From: a virus
IMG/VR virus record: IMGVR_UViG_3300048694_000377
Span: 1-62,876 of that record
Strand: one strand, 5' to 3'
Length of the DNA: 62,876 nucleotides
This document shows positions 37,301 to 46,243 of this stretch, piece by piece. The notes beneath the pieces were generated by a model. That model was not told the DNA's origin and did no database searches. It saw nothing but the letters and a program-made list of their open reading frames with translations. A program made the translations under genes and the position numbers. Position 1 is the first letter of the stretch. Every line of letters begins with the position of its first letter.

Positions 37301-40211
37301 CGGCATTGAGTTTGCCTTGCTCCGAGCCAAATTTTTTATCTTCACCCGGCATAGCCATTGCAGCGGTCTTGCTTGTGGTGTCGGGGCGTGCAATAAGTTT
37401 AACGCTAGTCTTGGGTACGCGATAGTACGCTTTTGCATTTTTAGCGCCATCGGGGTGTACTTTGACGTGCGCGGCATCCACGCCGACCACGACGCCATTG
37501 GTATTGCCGTACCGAACCATATCGCCAACCATGAAGTCGGACGTAATTTTATTAACGGTGTCTTTGATGCGGTCGCCAAGAGCGTTGATTTCGTCGCTAC
37601 CGTAGTATGGCTTATCTTCAACAGGCTTGGGTGTTATAGAATCGACTGGCGACTCAGGCACATTCAGATCAGTAGCCGGTGCAGGCTTATTTACCGGCGC
37701 GGTCTGTGGGGGTACGCCTTTACGCCGATTTAATTCCGCAGTAGCGAGCTCGTACTCTTCGTCAGTCGCCATCCCCATAACGCCTGCAATCTTGACGTCG
37801 TCAAGTTCGTCGTCCGTCATTTTGCGGAAGCGATCTTGTTTTTGTTCTATTGCTTCGGCGGGTGCAGGCTCAGCTTTTACAGTAGGCTCGGCTTGAATAG
37901 CCTCACGCTCTGCTATGCGCTCGTATTCGACGGCTTCTTCGTCAGACAGCAGCCCACGGCCATACAGAAGCTCAATTGCTCGCATGCCGTCTTTTTCAAG
38001 TTGCTCGCGTGCGGCATCAATTTTTTCTTGACTGCCAGCTTTCTTGCCTTTGTAGCCTTTGTATTTCGCCATGGCTTGATTGGCAAGCCGAACAACACCT
38101 CCGGCAATTTGACTTTGTAAGTCCAGCAATTCACGGTCTTCAGCACTGGCTGTTGCTTTGGCGGCAGCACGCTTGCCTTGGTTCTCGCCCGTAATAGCCG
38201 GGTGGTCCCATTTAGCTAGACGGGTTTGAATAAATGACAAAGCATCGTTTGCCTGATCAAGAGCAGCTCGATACGGTTGCAACGCTTCGGGCAGTTCTGA
38301 AGAAGGTTTGCTGTACAGGTCGTTATAAAACGTGTCAAGCTGTTTGTTAATTCCAGTGATGTACGGCAGCAACGGGGTTTGCCGCGCGGAGACAACGTCT
38401 CCATACGGATATGCCGAAAGTTGATTTGGGCCTACTGCACCGGGCTCAACTCTTTCTCCTTGAGGAGTTGCTGCAACATTCGGTCCAGCAGAAACCATTC
38501 CATTTGTGACAGGCGCTCCAGCTCCTGCGGGGGTGGCGACTTGACCGGGCTCTCCAGCCACTGGAACGCCAGCTCCACCTGTTGGGGCGATAGGTTGTCT
38601 AGCATCTTGTCCTCCTTGCGCTGCCAGTTGGTCTTTCGCATCTTGAGCGTCTGCCTCTTTATCTAGCTCGTCAATCAGCTCTTCAATAGTTTTCTTACGT
38701 CCGCCAAGGAAACCTTTAGACCGCGCAAGTTCTTCGGCAGTCATAGGCAGACCACCGCGCTCAGCTTTAAGCTGTAGCTGCTCAACTTGCTCACGAATAA
38801 GATCGTTAGTCCGACCCAGTGCTTTTGCTAACGCAGCGTGACCACCGCCCATAGCGGCTCCCGCCATAAGACTTTGAGCACTGGCTTTGCCGATATCTTT
38901 ATCCCATGGTTGCCCCAAAGCAAGATTAGTAAAAATCTGTTCTTGTACACCTTGCGGCAGTTCTTCAAGCAGGCCTTCTTTAGCCATTTCTTTGAACACT
39001 GCTTTGGCAAACGGATCTTTACCAAGCCCCACTCCGCCTTTAACACCTGCAACACGAGCAGCAATCTCGGTCTCAATATCACCAATACCAAATTTGCTTG
39101 CTACTTTGCCAGATACCATGCCGATCGCCGCAGTACCAAGTCCAGCAGCAATTGCAGGGGCAACGTATTGGCCCCAGTCTCGGCCTTGCTCTCGCGCCTG
39201 CTCAGCAATAGAACCAGTCGTTTGCACGCCTTCAGCGGTACTTGCAGCGGCGGCAATACGCGGGATTTGATCTTTAACTTTGTCTTTGATAAATTTCTGA
39301 GCAGCATAACCTTTTAGCCCGCGCTCGGCGGCTTCTTCAGTTGCTTGCATCATCAGCATTTTGGTAAGCTGCCCACCGGCAGCGCCTGACGCCACGGTGC
39401 CCGGAATAGATTCAACAACCATCGTAGTCAAAGCTACGGGGTTAACCGATAAGGCTTTTAGCGTGTCGATAAATCCTTGAGCACGCTCAACTTCTTCTTG
39501 TTGAGTTTGCGCAATCGGTGTTTGCAGGCCTGTAAAAAACTTGTTAGTTTGCTCGGGTTTGTAGCCGAGCTTATCCATCATCTTGCCCCACTGCCCGATA
39601 TTTAATGGGTTGTCGGGATACCAGCCGGTCAAAATGTTGGCAAGACCAATCGCAGTCTGTCCAAGCCCAACAACACCTTTAGCTCCTGCTAACCCTACAT
39701 CGCGGGCAAGATCAATCGGGCCGTAGTAGCCCTGCGCTTCTTTTTCACGCTGAAGTTTTTCAGCATCAAGCTGTTGGTTGCGCTCCTCAATTGCACGAAG
39801 CTGCTCTTGTACTGCTTGATTTCTTTCAATGATGGATTGCGCCTGTTGCAATCCCCGCCCGGGGGTAAACATGACAGACTCAGGGCTAACGCTGCGCCGC
39901 ATTGCCTCCAAGTTTTTCTGCGCATCAACTGTCGGTGGCTCCATCTTGACGCCACGTTCAAAAATTGATCCACCAGCAGGAGGGCCCGCAACATCCATGA
40001 TGGCAGACCCCAAGTCACCACCCATCGCATCGCCTACTGGCGCGGATTCTTCTGCCGCAACTTTAGTTGCAGGTTTTAAACCTATCTTTGTGTCAAACTC
40101 TGCGCGTGGTATATCCGAATAAAACTTCTGATACAACGCACCAGCCAATGCGTCGTCTGACATATCAGAATATTGCGGATACTTCTCGCGGATTTCTGCA
40201 ATGCTTGGCAT
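31344..40211 (-). CDS. Giant polyvalent internal virion protein
   Basis: 2955 residues, 14 percent of the genome. N-terminus MPSIAEIREKYPQYSDMSDD is a short domain typical of phage ejection/polyvalent proteins. Hydrophobic stretches follow (about 170-195 and 350-365). Residues about 960-1140 form a GHKL-type ATPase: ELLQNAFDAV near 995-1004, TDNARGMTPE near 1041-1050, GGLGLAKMGF near 1074-1083. Two zinc-peptidase signatures come next, HEIAH at 1510-1514 (with GEGHNAHML) and HEIVH at 1804-1808. The C-terminal 900 residues have two hydrophobic regions (about 2355-2385, 2645-2670). Such proteins are packaged and injected with DNA. It is the last late gene. Confidence 0.88.
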   Translation of the reverse strand: MPSIAEIREKYPQYSDMSDDALAGALYQKFYSDIPRAEFDTKIGLKPATKVAAEESAPVGDAMGGDLGSAIMDVAGPPAGGSIFERGVKMEPPTVDAQKNLEAMRRSVSPESVMFTPGRGLQQAQSIIERNQAVQEQLRAIEERNQQLDAEKLQREKEAQGYYGPIDLARDVGLAGAKGVVGLGQTAIGLANILTGWYPDNPLNIGQWGKMMDKLGYKPEQTNKFFTGLQTPIAQTQQEEVERAQGFIDTLKALSVNPVALTTMVVESIPGTVASGAAGGQLTKMLMMQATEEAAERGLKGYAAQKFIKDKVKDQIPRIAAAASTAEGVQTTGSIAEQAREQGRDWGQYVAPAIAAGLGTAAIGMVSGKVASKFGIGDIETEIAARVAGVKGGVGLGKDPFAKAVFKEMAKEGLLEELPQGVQEQIFTNLALGQPWDKDIGKASAQSLMAGAAMGGGHAALAKALGRTNDLIREQVEQLQLKAERGGLPMTAEELARSKGFLGGRKKTIEELIDELDKEADAQDAKDQLAAQGGQDARQPIAPTGGAGVPVAGEPGQVATPAGAGAPVTNGMVSAGPNVAATPQGERVEPGAVGPNQLSAYPYGDVVSARQTPLLPYITGINKQLDTFYNDLYSKPSSELPEALQPYRAALDQANDALSFIQTRLAKWDHPAITGENQGKRAAAKATASAEDRELLDLQSQIAGGVVRLANQAMAKYKGYKGKKAGSQEKIDAAREQLEKDGMRAIELLYGRGLLSDEEAVEYERIAEREAIQAEPTVKAEPAPAEAIEQKQDRFRKMTDDELDDVKIAGVMGMATDEEYELATAELNRRKGVPPQTAPVNKPAPATDLNVPESPVDSITPKPVEDKPYYGSDEINALGDRIKDTVNKITSDFMVGDMVRYGNTNGVVVGVDAAHVKVHPDGAKNAKAYYRVPKTSVKLIARPDTTSKTAAMAMPGEDKKFGSEQGKLNADMGGLIQLLGANMYAGTVADVAVKELLQNAFDAVKGAVSNVNGAGEKITPLYKSGKITITIDDDARTITVTDNARGMTPEIVRNAFFTVAGSDKSDVPVNQRSGGLGLAKMGFMLGSERLILDTVRDGVRVRVDTSAQDIAKSNFQIVKSPAPKSEHGTTVTVKIPEHYTDPKTGDKKDIYFSGNPEFYDALQQPLIGPVTVETIKKSSFGDDVTTLPVGLEFPADKYIQFKVNFDWGSADIYFSKERNSGSNWSIKHQVLSSGVYQFNSDFKLNQQEKIPYDIIVNIKPNVEAKHPDYPFENSRERFKGRLKNDIEALQEYLAKIARGNEAADLQENFKNIVSMPRVEAGKDIADASKKLRKAFDQRGTGERKELPPMPKEVRIEGTKVVAIDTGKVLADTAKKQEKEREGTFKAEKEAPKMEDFLTQMSQDPKLPIFHNNTNVDLLAVGSEYGNPEQFFAELGTLMVEMKEAAADSRMYGYDVLKPENLFFAGVSVDKQYGGVHIKVPYKAVLVNPFYDFGAKTLFGVREYLWETMTHEIAHTGDMGHGEGHNAHMLKVRQYFADEGLADYFRDALMDVLTRHESTYTAMREAYGRSTTANTAKSLRDYEKGSASASDGSAASRDPDTIRPLPAGRGPTGYEALRAAGAVNPTSGIPRTTGSTAPASVKGLNQDIVDAINRNDVNGALRAIARTTSGLYSELAKRLAELNLPTNIIFNNQRALVKRVIDDRSAQEQLRLFAYLSREAPKFYEQHFKDYDKAENLERVFEGLRRLPGSGINIGPVNTELGAVRLAYNKSMPGLTARGFFAPTLDTINIKPDDFFGSSNRTVLHEIVHAATDYILAEKVALTPAQAQAKKDLLAMYAYAQTKLSPDEYGFRNISEFVAEAMTNPKFQAKLKGVQYPPRKTSLFNRFLQVVADMFGLGNLAGASMSAINELLSPQRPAGVAAMPLVFAKGKRVRGPISKPDTWRTAESVQTTIQDELSDAVKGRVPLGSALKDLSGALWNASGTAVRAVVLPVLQLRQLKDLTRTKFPQITGAVNIVEQMVSYRGKKIKIAEDIVQKWSKLQSNNPKQSGLMGRIMIEATIRSRDPDLGPAPGAAPDALDNAWNALKPEFKQLYREVREFYADSVKEMVRTMKQRALGLPKAERQEMIRKINEQFGPDKLVKPYFPLRRFGKHWFQIGKGDFKEFYTFESATARNFAFNKRRRQLLAGNKQQQAAAETMRMGDGISELFSKNVATTQVLRDMEKVVDGLTATDVPGLKAEIKDSINQLIYLLLPEQSMRKMFINRKAIQGASADMLRVFSKTAVHSAYQQARFKFAEPFVNNINNARGYIDDLEANHFITPQQGAVYRDYVLELENRTKNVLGVEDTSPVARAVGAVTNTTFYFMLSAPASVLLNTVGMAVLTMPRIGARYGYARTNALMLKNAALYSATMPKRSLAPLVTGNFMQVSFPSLVEGATLNPLLKRAADRFIDDGDINISMTNDIFDMSEQPSALYTGKVNTIKKVMSGLFHQGERFNREVALLTAFELAHEKFSKADRTDIRGVVQRDPTTGQPAKYTSNEAFELAIQEARDIAGLTLGDYTRQMKGRIFTVPSVNLITQFKQYAITATYNVLRDFYLSVGAPFRKAEIEQFRQQMIKDGLSQTVIDQRLDEAEAYRKEIYREGMKRLAGVMGMTFLFGGIAAQPFFSMLGTLIKMFAPDDDDDEFFDWENWFYNFMAKDVGGAAAAIFTKMGMAAGKSEEAGKQLGLAIARGPVAALTGTSLADRVSLDMKNLWWREGRYSPDARESFQQEVFANLGPSVGLGFNWADAWQLASEGQFLKAYEKAAPALFSKPGTAYRLGTEGATTRSGEVIGGLYPEEFTTWNLAMQAIGLQPEKLALAQKAAIQAKTYQQKILDRRNTLLNRLWMERGTPSYTDALAKANEFSLKYPQAAIDGDAIDKSFDARAEAKAQAEAMGAKLDEKLYGRTGPMLYYGNR

Positions 40212-40217
40212 GGTTAT

Positions 40218-42704
40218 TTATTTTCCACGAAGTCCAAGGGGGTCGTTATTAGAGGTTTTACCGGGTTCGGATTTTCCCATTTCTTCTTGCAAAATTGCTT
40301 TGCGTCGTGCATCGGCCGCTGCGGTATCTTTTTTACGGATTGCGGCGTTAAGTTCTGTGTCAGTGTAGGCACGTTTTGCTGCACGCTCACGGGCTTTTTC
40401 TTCGGCGGAAGCCTCAACCCGAGTTTTAACACCTTCAAGACCAGCGCTCTTGCGTTCTTGATAAAGCTGGAACGCTTTGGCTTTTTGACGTTCAAGAGAC
40501 AAGTCAGGATATAACTCTTGCACTTCGGGCAAATAGGCAGCGGGGCCAGCCTCAAATTCTTTCGGCCCAGATCCACTGCCCGGAGCCTTGAGCTGACGAG
40601 AAGCATTTGCCAACTTGACACTTGCATCGGCGCCGTGTTCGAGTTTGTCGAGGTTGGCTTTGTTGGCGTCCTTGATATTGCCTCGGTATGCGGCCTCTGC
40701 TGCATCGGCTTCTTTCATCAAGCCCATCTGTTCTTTGCGCACAGAGTCGGCCAAATTGAATTGGGCCAAAGCCAAATGTTGTTTCTCTGCGCGGTCGGCT
40801 TCAAGAGCTTTACCGTAACTTTGAGCAAACGCCCCGCCAGCGGCGCCGAGGCCTCGCATGAACCCGCCGGGTTGCAACATACCTTGCATGGCTGCAAGAG
40901 CAGCCAGACCTTTGCCTTGTTCTAAACCTTGACCTTGGTTGGCTTGAGCTTGATCCAAATATTGCTGGTATTTTTGCGCCGCTACATTGGGGCCGATTTG
41001 CTGGTTAATCTCGTTCAAGCGATTTTGCCGTGCTTGGCTAACGCCTTGTTCAGTAGCTACCTGCGGAATAAACGCATTCACTGCGTTGACACGTTGTTCG
41101 GCCAAATTAAGCAGGCGAGGATCAGCGGGCCCTTGTTGGTACGTCGCAGGCATGTCTTGTTGAACAGGCTGGTCATCGTTGTCCGCAAACGCAACAATCC
41201 CACCACCAGCCAGCAGTTGAGTACGAGTTTGTTGCGGTAGTTGATTAAACGCACTGCCGAGTCCTTGGGCGATTGAAGCGTCTTCGGCGCTTGCAAACTT
41301 TGGAGCGGCTTGGCGCAACAGACTTTGGTTGGCCAACTGTTCTTGAACAGCGTTGGTTTCGTTTGTATCGCCACGGGCTTGAGCAGCTTGGAGTGCAGCT
41401 TGCAATCCTTGGGATTGCATCAGGCTCAGATCGGGGATAGCCTGACCTGTTTGGTTAACGTCACCACCTTTGGCGTAGCCTTTGATGACGCCGCCTTTTT
41501 TGCTGCCGGTGGCATTGGGATCGGTGTAGCCTTGCGGGTCTTGCGCCGCCGTGGGAAGTGTATTTCCTGATGGCGTCGGAGGGGGTACCGATGCATTTCC
41601 AGTGATCTGGTTATAGAGATTGGTCAAGCCGGAGCCAATTGTGTTTAAACCGCCAGTGATGCCGGTTGTGCCGGCTGCGGCTGTGTTGGTTCCAGTGGCC
41701 GTGCCGGTTGGATTGGTTGGATTGGTTGGACTTCCAAACAGTTGGTTTAAACCGTATGCACCCATGCCCAACGATGCGAGTTGTTGCAAGGTCGTCGGGG
41801 CCTGTTGGTAATACTGCTGAGACTGCGTGGCGATTGGCAGGCCGGACAACATGTTCTGCATGAAGCCCAATTGCTGGTACGGGTACTGCTGGGCCGTGTT
41901 GTAGTTCTGCACGGCTTGGTTCAGGATGTTTTGTTGCAGGCCTTGCTGAGTTGCGCCGGTCTGCTGCTGTTGGCCCAAGATGCCTTCCTGTGCAGTCAAC
42001 GCTTGGTTGCCAATGTTGGCCAACTGATTTGCTGCGTTTAAACCTTGACCATACATGCCGGCTGCTGCTTGTTGACCTTGGAGCCCAAGGTTGGCACCAA
42101 ATTGCATATTCTGCAAAGCGTTGTTGTAAGCCGTGTTGTAACCTTGGCCGACCAAATTGCTCATGGCAAGTTGATTGGCTTGGTTCTGGAGACCTTGCTG
42201 AAGCCCGTAGCGCGAGCCGCCAAATGCGCCCGCTTGGGATGCTTGGCTGGCAAGCTGCTGTCCTTGCTGGGCTTGTTGCTCTCCCAGCAATTGCATCTGC
42301 GGGGCTAATGAGGCTTGCAGATAGGGGTTCATGTAGGACTGAACCGCCCAAGGGTTAGTCGCTTGCATGCCGTAGTTCATGCCGGCGTTGGCCGCCTGTC
42401 CACCCAAACCCATCAGGTTGCCGTAGGTCTGGCCGGTAAGGCCCATAGCCTGACCGAATGTAGATGGCAACCCAAGATTGGCTACGCCCTGCTGGGCCTG
42501 CTGTTGAAGCGGAGTGAACCCGGCAAAGTAGTCGGCGGCGTTCTGGCTGTATGGCGTGTAGCCAGTCAACCCTGTGATATTGCCATTTGCGTCAGTGTTG
42601 AAAATCTGATTTTGAACAGCCCCCAACATGTTCTGCACATACGGCATCGCATAGTCGGCTACACCTGCTTGTGTGTCTGTTTGGGTATAGGGAGATGTTG
42701 CCAT
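40218..42704 (-). CDS. Putative internal virion (ejection) protein, Gln-rich
   Basis: 828 residues, extremely rich in Gln, Ala, Asn and Gly. The N-terminal 260 residues are low-complexity repeats (QQQAQQGVANLG, QSYMNPYLQASLAPQMQLL, GAFGGSRYGLQQ in style) resembling internal core proteins of T7-like and related podoviruses. The middle has Thr/Gly/Pro linkers. The C-terminal 300 residues are charged and helical (AEQRVNAVNAFIPQVATEQ, coiled-coil end). It is translated 6 bp before the giant protein and probably forms part of the ejectosome. Start ATG at 42704 has a GTACCTTT-type weak site. Confidence 0.7.
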   Translation of the reverse strand: MATSPYTQTDTQAGVADYAMPYVQNMLGAVQNQIFNTDANGNITGLTGYTPYSQNAADYFAGFTPLQQQAQQGVANLGLPSTFGQAMGLTGQTYGNLMGLGGQAANAGMNYGMQATNPWAVQSYMNPYLQASLAPQMQLLGEQQAQQGQQLASQASQAGAFGGSRYGLQQGLQNQANQLAMSNLVGQGYNTAYNNALQNMQFGANLGLQGQQAAAGMYGQGLNAANQLANIGNQALTAQEGILGQQQQTGATQQGLQQNILNQAVQNYNTAQQYPYQQLGFMQNMLSGLPIATQSQQYYQQAPTTLQQLASLGMGAYGLNQLFGSPTNPTNPTGTATGTNTAAAGTTGITGGLNTIGSGLTNLYNQITGNASVPPPTPSGNTLPTAAQDPQGYTDPNATGSKKGGVIKGYAKGGDVNQTGQAIPDLSLMQSQGLQAALQAAQARGDTNETNAVQEQLANQSLLRQAAPKFASAEDASIAQGLGSAFNQLPQQTRTQLLAGGGIVAFADNDDQPVQQDMPATYQQGPADPRLLNLAEQRVNAVNAFIPQVATEQGVSQARQNRLNEINQQIGPNVAAQKYQQYLDQAQANQGQGLEQGKGLAALAAMQGMLQPGGFMRGLGAAGGAFAQSYGKALEADRAEKQHLALAQFNLADSVRKEQMGLMKEADAAEAAYRGNIKDANKANLDKLEHGADASVKLANASRQLKAPGSGSGPKEFEAGPAAYLPEVQELYPDLSLERQKAKAFQLYQERKSAGLEGVKTRVEASAEEKARERAAKRAYTDTELNAAIRKKDTAAADARRKAILQEEMGKSEPGKTSNNDPLGLRGK

Positions 42705-42713
42705 GTTGTACCT

Positions 42714-45539
42714 TTACTTTGGTATGAACTTGCCGGGGTTAATCTGTTTGCCTTGAGCTTTGCGGCCTGTACGGGCGTGACGAACTTGGTCCATCATTTT
42801 GTACAGCTCCCTTGCACCAGCCTCAGTCGATCCATTACCAAGGTGGGAAACCACGTCTGCGGGCACGACGAATTCACCATCACCAAGTCGGGCCGGACGC
42901 TTGCCGCCAATTGTCGCAGGAATACTGTCGCTCATGCCATCCCCGGGGCCTTTGAGCAAATGACCGCCATCGGAGTAAGAGCCAAGGCCACCTCCGCTCA
43001 GATTCAATTGACCAAGGGTTGGGCCAGTCGGTGCAGCCACCGGCGCGGTGGGAGACTGTGCTGTATAAGCATCGTTTTGATACTCGGCAGCGGCACGGGT
43101 CCATGGGTCCATTGTTGCAAGTTGTGCTTTGCTGGTGTACTGGGGTTTACTTGAGGCTGTACCGCCCGATGCAAATCCCGCCATCTGAGCCAGCATTTGC
43201 ATGGGATTTGATTGTCCTTGCTGTTGACCGCCTTGTCCAGCCATTTGAGCCATAGCTTGCATTGGACTTTGGTTGCCATTTAACCCAGAAAATTGGGCAA
43301 AAGGGCTCATGACGCTTTGTGCTGCTTGAGCAGGAGCAGCGGCCTGCTGTGCTGCGGCTTGTTGTTGCGCCACCGTGGTCACACCTGTGGGACGGAAAGC
43401 ATTGGGGTCTGGACGATTGGCTTGGTAATTGGAGGCCAAGTTGTACTTGGTCAGGGGGCCAGAGTAGGTGGCCTTGCCCGGGGTCCCAAACTTGGAGTTG
43501 TCAGATTGGATCAATGCCAAAAGACCCGCCAATCCTGCCGCACCTGTCAATGCACCGGCTCCAGTCAAACTGCCAATCAAAGGGCTGTTAAGGAACTTTG
43601 AAATCGAGTTGGAGCCACTGGGAGATGTGCTGGAGCCACTGGTAGATGTGCCGGCACCGGAAGTTCCGCTTGATGTGCTGGTTGACGTATCCCCGTAGGT
43701 CGTCGTGGGAGCGGCATCAATCGGATTTCCATTTGCATCCACAGGATTGCCGTTTGCATCAACATAGGTTGGGTTGCCATTAGCATCAACCTCCCCCGTC
43801 TGGATTATGTTCGGTATTGTGCTGCCGCCATTTGAGACGTATGGATCAGAACCGATGTCTTGAGTTGGAATTGTGGTTTGACCATTCGAAACATATGGAT
43901 CAGAACCATTATCTGAAGTGGTGTTGGTGTCTGCCATATTGGCTCCTGTTGTATCTGTGGTCACATTGGGACCCGCTGGGTTTTCTGCAAATGGGTTGGT
44001 CTCAGGATTGCTTAGGTTTGTCGGAGGGGCGGCAGGACCAAGATTTGAAGTCTCAACCGGTCCGGCAGAATCGGCGACAGGAAGTGATGAAGCGACAGGA
44101 GGAATAACTCCACCCGGTTGAGCAGGTGTGGATGAAGCGGTTCCATCTGTATTCGTGGTAACTGTGCTTCCATCGTCGGAAAGCAAAGTCGTACTACCAT
44201 CGGGATTATTTATAAGGTTGCTGGTTTGTGCAACATTTGCAGGAGGAGCAGCAGGAGGTTGAGCAACGGGGCCAGAAGCAGCGACTGGGTTTGCCTGAGA
44301 TGTATCACTGGAAACGGATTGAGAATCCGAAGATTGATATGGGTTTTGGTTGGAAAGTGAAATCCCAAATGGTAGAGAATTGTCTGCTGGCGGCGATGTG
44401 GTGACGGGCGAGGAAGGGGCTGCTGAATTAGAGCCAAGCGCACTACCGGCAAGTGCTGCGGCGGCGGCGGTAATCGAGTTTGGATTCCCCGATGAAGCAG
44501 CTTGGACAAGGTTTGCAGCCTTGAGGGCGTCAGATATGCTGATGTTTGAATCGGTGCCCGGAATGCTGACGGAGTTTGATCCGGCTCCAGTCAAGGCGGC
44601 GCCAGAAGACAGCACCCCAAGCGCATTGCCAGATTGGGCCGCATTTACCAGATTGTTTGCTGCATTTGCTGTTTTGAGTGCGCTGGTCACATCAGCGCCG
44701 GTAGAGCCCAAGGCGCTCCCAACGGTGTCGCTTACCCCGGGAATGCCCGTGGCTGAAGTCAATGCGGCAAATGGGTTGTTGTTTGCAACTGCCTCACCAG
44801 TGTTTACGGCGGCGGCAATAGGGGCAAGTTCTGGTGCGGCAACAGATGCAAGACTCAAAACAGGTGCAATAGGCGCCAAAGCACTGGCAAGACCACTTAC
44901 AACATTACCCAAAAACCCGCCAGATTGACCACCAACGTACTGAACGCCTTGCGTTAAAAAATTATCTGGAATAGATGCCTTGCCTGAAGACGAGTCAACA
45001 GCAATAGGCACAGCATAAGAACCACCACCATTGATGTCTGGGATAGACACACCCATGATGCCGCTTGTGCCAGTGTTTTGCAGGTTGTATGTCTGGCCAT
45101 TTCCAAGAATAAGTGTATTGCCCTGAACGACATAGTTTCCAGAATTGACGCCGTTTACTAGAGTAGACAATCCGCCATGAGATTCACTGTTGGCGTTCAA
45201 ATTACCACTGAACAAATTACTGTTTGCCAATGTAGACGACATCTGGTAATTTGGATCGGCATTAGGAACTGCTACTTTTGTTCCACCGCTTGTGTTTCCT
45301 TGATCATCTGTTGTGGCTCCTGCCATCACATAAGTGAAGTTTCCAGCCTTTTCTGCGGCGGCATCGGCAGCGGCTTGGGCAGCAGCATCGTTTTGTTGGA
45401 TGGCAGATGGATCAATTTGTTGACCATTTGGTCCAACCCATTGCATGCTTCCATAATCACCCTCAGAAACATTTTGAAGACTGTACCCTGCCGCTTGCAA
45501 TTGAGCAGATGTGGGGTTTGCAGGTAAAGATGTGGCCAT
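42714..45539 (-). CDS. Large low-complexity virion protein
   Basis: 941 residues, Ser/Thr/Asn/Ala rich. The middle (about 560-605) has near-repeats of DANGNP units, followed by a Ser/Thr/Gly tract and a hydrophobic GALTGAAGLAGLLALI. The C-terminal 90 residues carry a well-known podovirus motif: GDGMSDSIPATIGG, RLGDGEFVVPADVVSHLGNG, ARELYKMMDQVRHARTG. This motif is usually found at the end of internal or tail-associated proteins of podovirus-like phages. Located between the Gln-rich core protein and the tail hub region, it is probably a second internal or tail protein. Molecular role unknown. Confidence 0.65.
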   Translation of the reverse strand: MATSLPANPTSAQLQAAGYSLQNVSEGDYGSMQWVGPNGQQIDPSAIQQNDAAAQAAADAAAEKAGNFTYVMAGATTDDQGNTSGGTKVAVPNADPNYQMSSTLANSNLFSGNLNANSESHGGLSTLVNGVNSGNYVVQGNTLILGNGQTYNLQNTGTSGIMGVSIPDINGGGSYAVPIAVDSSSGKASIPDNFLTQGVQYVGGQSGGFLGNVVSGLASALAPIAPVLSLASVAAPELAPIAAAVNTGEAVANNNPFAALTSATGIPGVSDTVGSALGSTGADVTSALKTANAANNLVNAAQSGNALGVLSSGAALTGAGSNSVSIPGTDSNISISDALKAANLVQAASSGNPNSITAAAAALAGSALGSNSAAPSSPVTTSPPADNSLPFGISLSNQNPYQSSDSQSVSSDTSQANPVAASGPVAQPPAAPPANVAQTSNLINNPDGSTTLLSDDGSTVTTNTDGTASSTPAQPGGVIPPVASSLPVADSAGPVETSNLGPAAPPTNLSNPETNPFAENPAGPNVTTDTTGANMADTNTTSDNGSDPYVSNGQTTIPTQDIGSDPYVSNGGSTIPNIIQTGEVDANGNPTYVDANGNPVDANGNPIDAAPTTTYGDTSTSTSSGTSGAGTSTSGSSTSPSGSNSISKFLNSPLIGSLTGAGALTGAAGLAGLLALIQSDNSKFGTPGKATYSGPLTKYNLASNYQANRPDPNAFRPTGVTTVAQQQAAAQQAAAPAQAAQSVMSPFAQFSGLNGNQSPMQAMAQMAGQGGQQQGQSNPMQMLAQMAGFASGGTASSKPQYTSKAQLATMDPWTRAAAEYQNDAYTAQSPTAPVAAPTGPTLGQLNLSGGGLGSYSDGGHLLKGPGDGMSDSIPATIGGKRPARLGDGEFVVPADVVSHLGNGSTEAGARELYKMMDQVRHARTGRKAQGKQINPGKFIPK

Positions 45540-45551
45540 GTTTAAATCCTA

Positions 45552-46235
45552 TCATGTGGGGGTCTTGGACACAAACGTTAGAGTGGCCACGACCGACGGG
45601 ATTGAGGGCATCGTGTACCCCGCAGAATTGGCGGCGTATGCCTCCATGTAACACCCCGTGCTGGAAGATGAAGCAACCAGTTCGACCACATCCCCGGCGT
45701 TCAGTTGCACAAAAAAATTGGCCGCTACGATCAGGTAACCACTGATTGATCCAGACTTGGCTGGAACATCAAACTTACTGTTAGTGCCCACCACGTCCAC
45801 CCCGTTTACACGCAACCATGTGTAACAGGTGTCAATTGAGGTGTCGTCATTGGCCCACTGAATGCTGTACTGGTAGTTGTAAATGCCAGCGTTGTTGACG
45901 GTGATGCCGCTCGTACCAGAATTGGTACAGTCGTTCAGGAAGTCATTGGTGTCCAGTGTGACCAACGTTGCCGTGTTGGCTGTAAAAGTCTGGTTGGTTG
46001 TCCGGCGTGCCGACGCATAGGGGAAATTGAGGTAAACCCCGCCCGGATGATTTGATGTGTTGAGCTGTGGCGCACCAAGCAAACCCCCAAAAGTCGTATC
46101 GATCCCGTTGAAATACAGCCGCAAAACGTTGCTGTACTGCTCCATGAACCGTGGATCGTACTGAGCCGGGGCCGACGGCAAGCGCGGTGCAATCGTTGGA
46201 ACGATGTTGGTGATGTACTTGGATGTCGTGGCCAT
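45552..46235 (-). CDS. C1q/TNF-like jelly-roll virion protein
   Basis: 227 residues. Residues about 80-227 have the C1q/TNF strand pattern: a first strand TTNQTFTANTATLV, NAGIYNYQYSIQW, TWLRVNGVDV, SGYLIVAANFFVQLNAGDVV and SSTGCYMEAY. The N-terminal 75 residues (ITNIVPTIAPRLPSAPAQYD) are a linker/attachment region. Phages use such trimeric jelly rolls as head fibres or tail tips. Its stop lies 12 bp from the next gene's start. No enzymatic residues are visible. Confidence 0.65.
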   Translation of the reverse strand: MATTSKYITNIVPTIAPRLPSAPAQYDPRFMEQYSNVLRLYFNGIDTTFGGLLGAPQLNTSNHPGGVYLNFPYASARRTTNQTFTANTATLVTLDTNDFLNDCTNSGTSGITVNNAGIYNYQYSIQWANDDTSIDTCYTWLRVNGVDVVGTNSKFDVPAKSGSISGYLIVAANFFVQLNAGDVVELVASSSSTGCYMEAYAANSAGYTMPSIPSVVATLTFVSKTPT

Positions 46236-46243
46236 AAGGGTTT

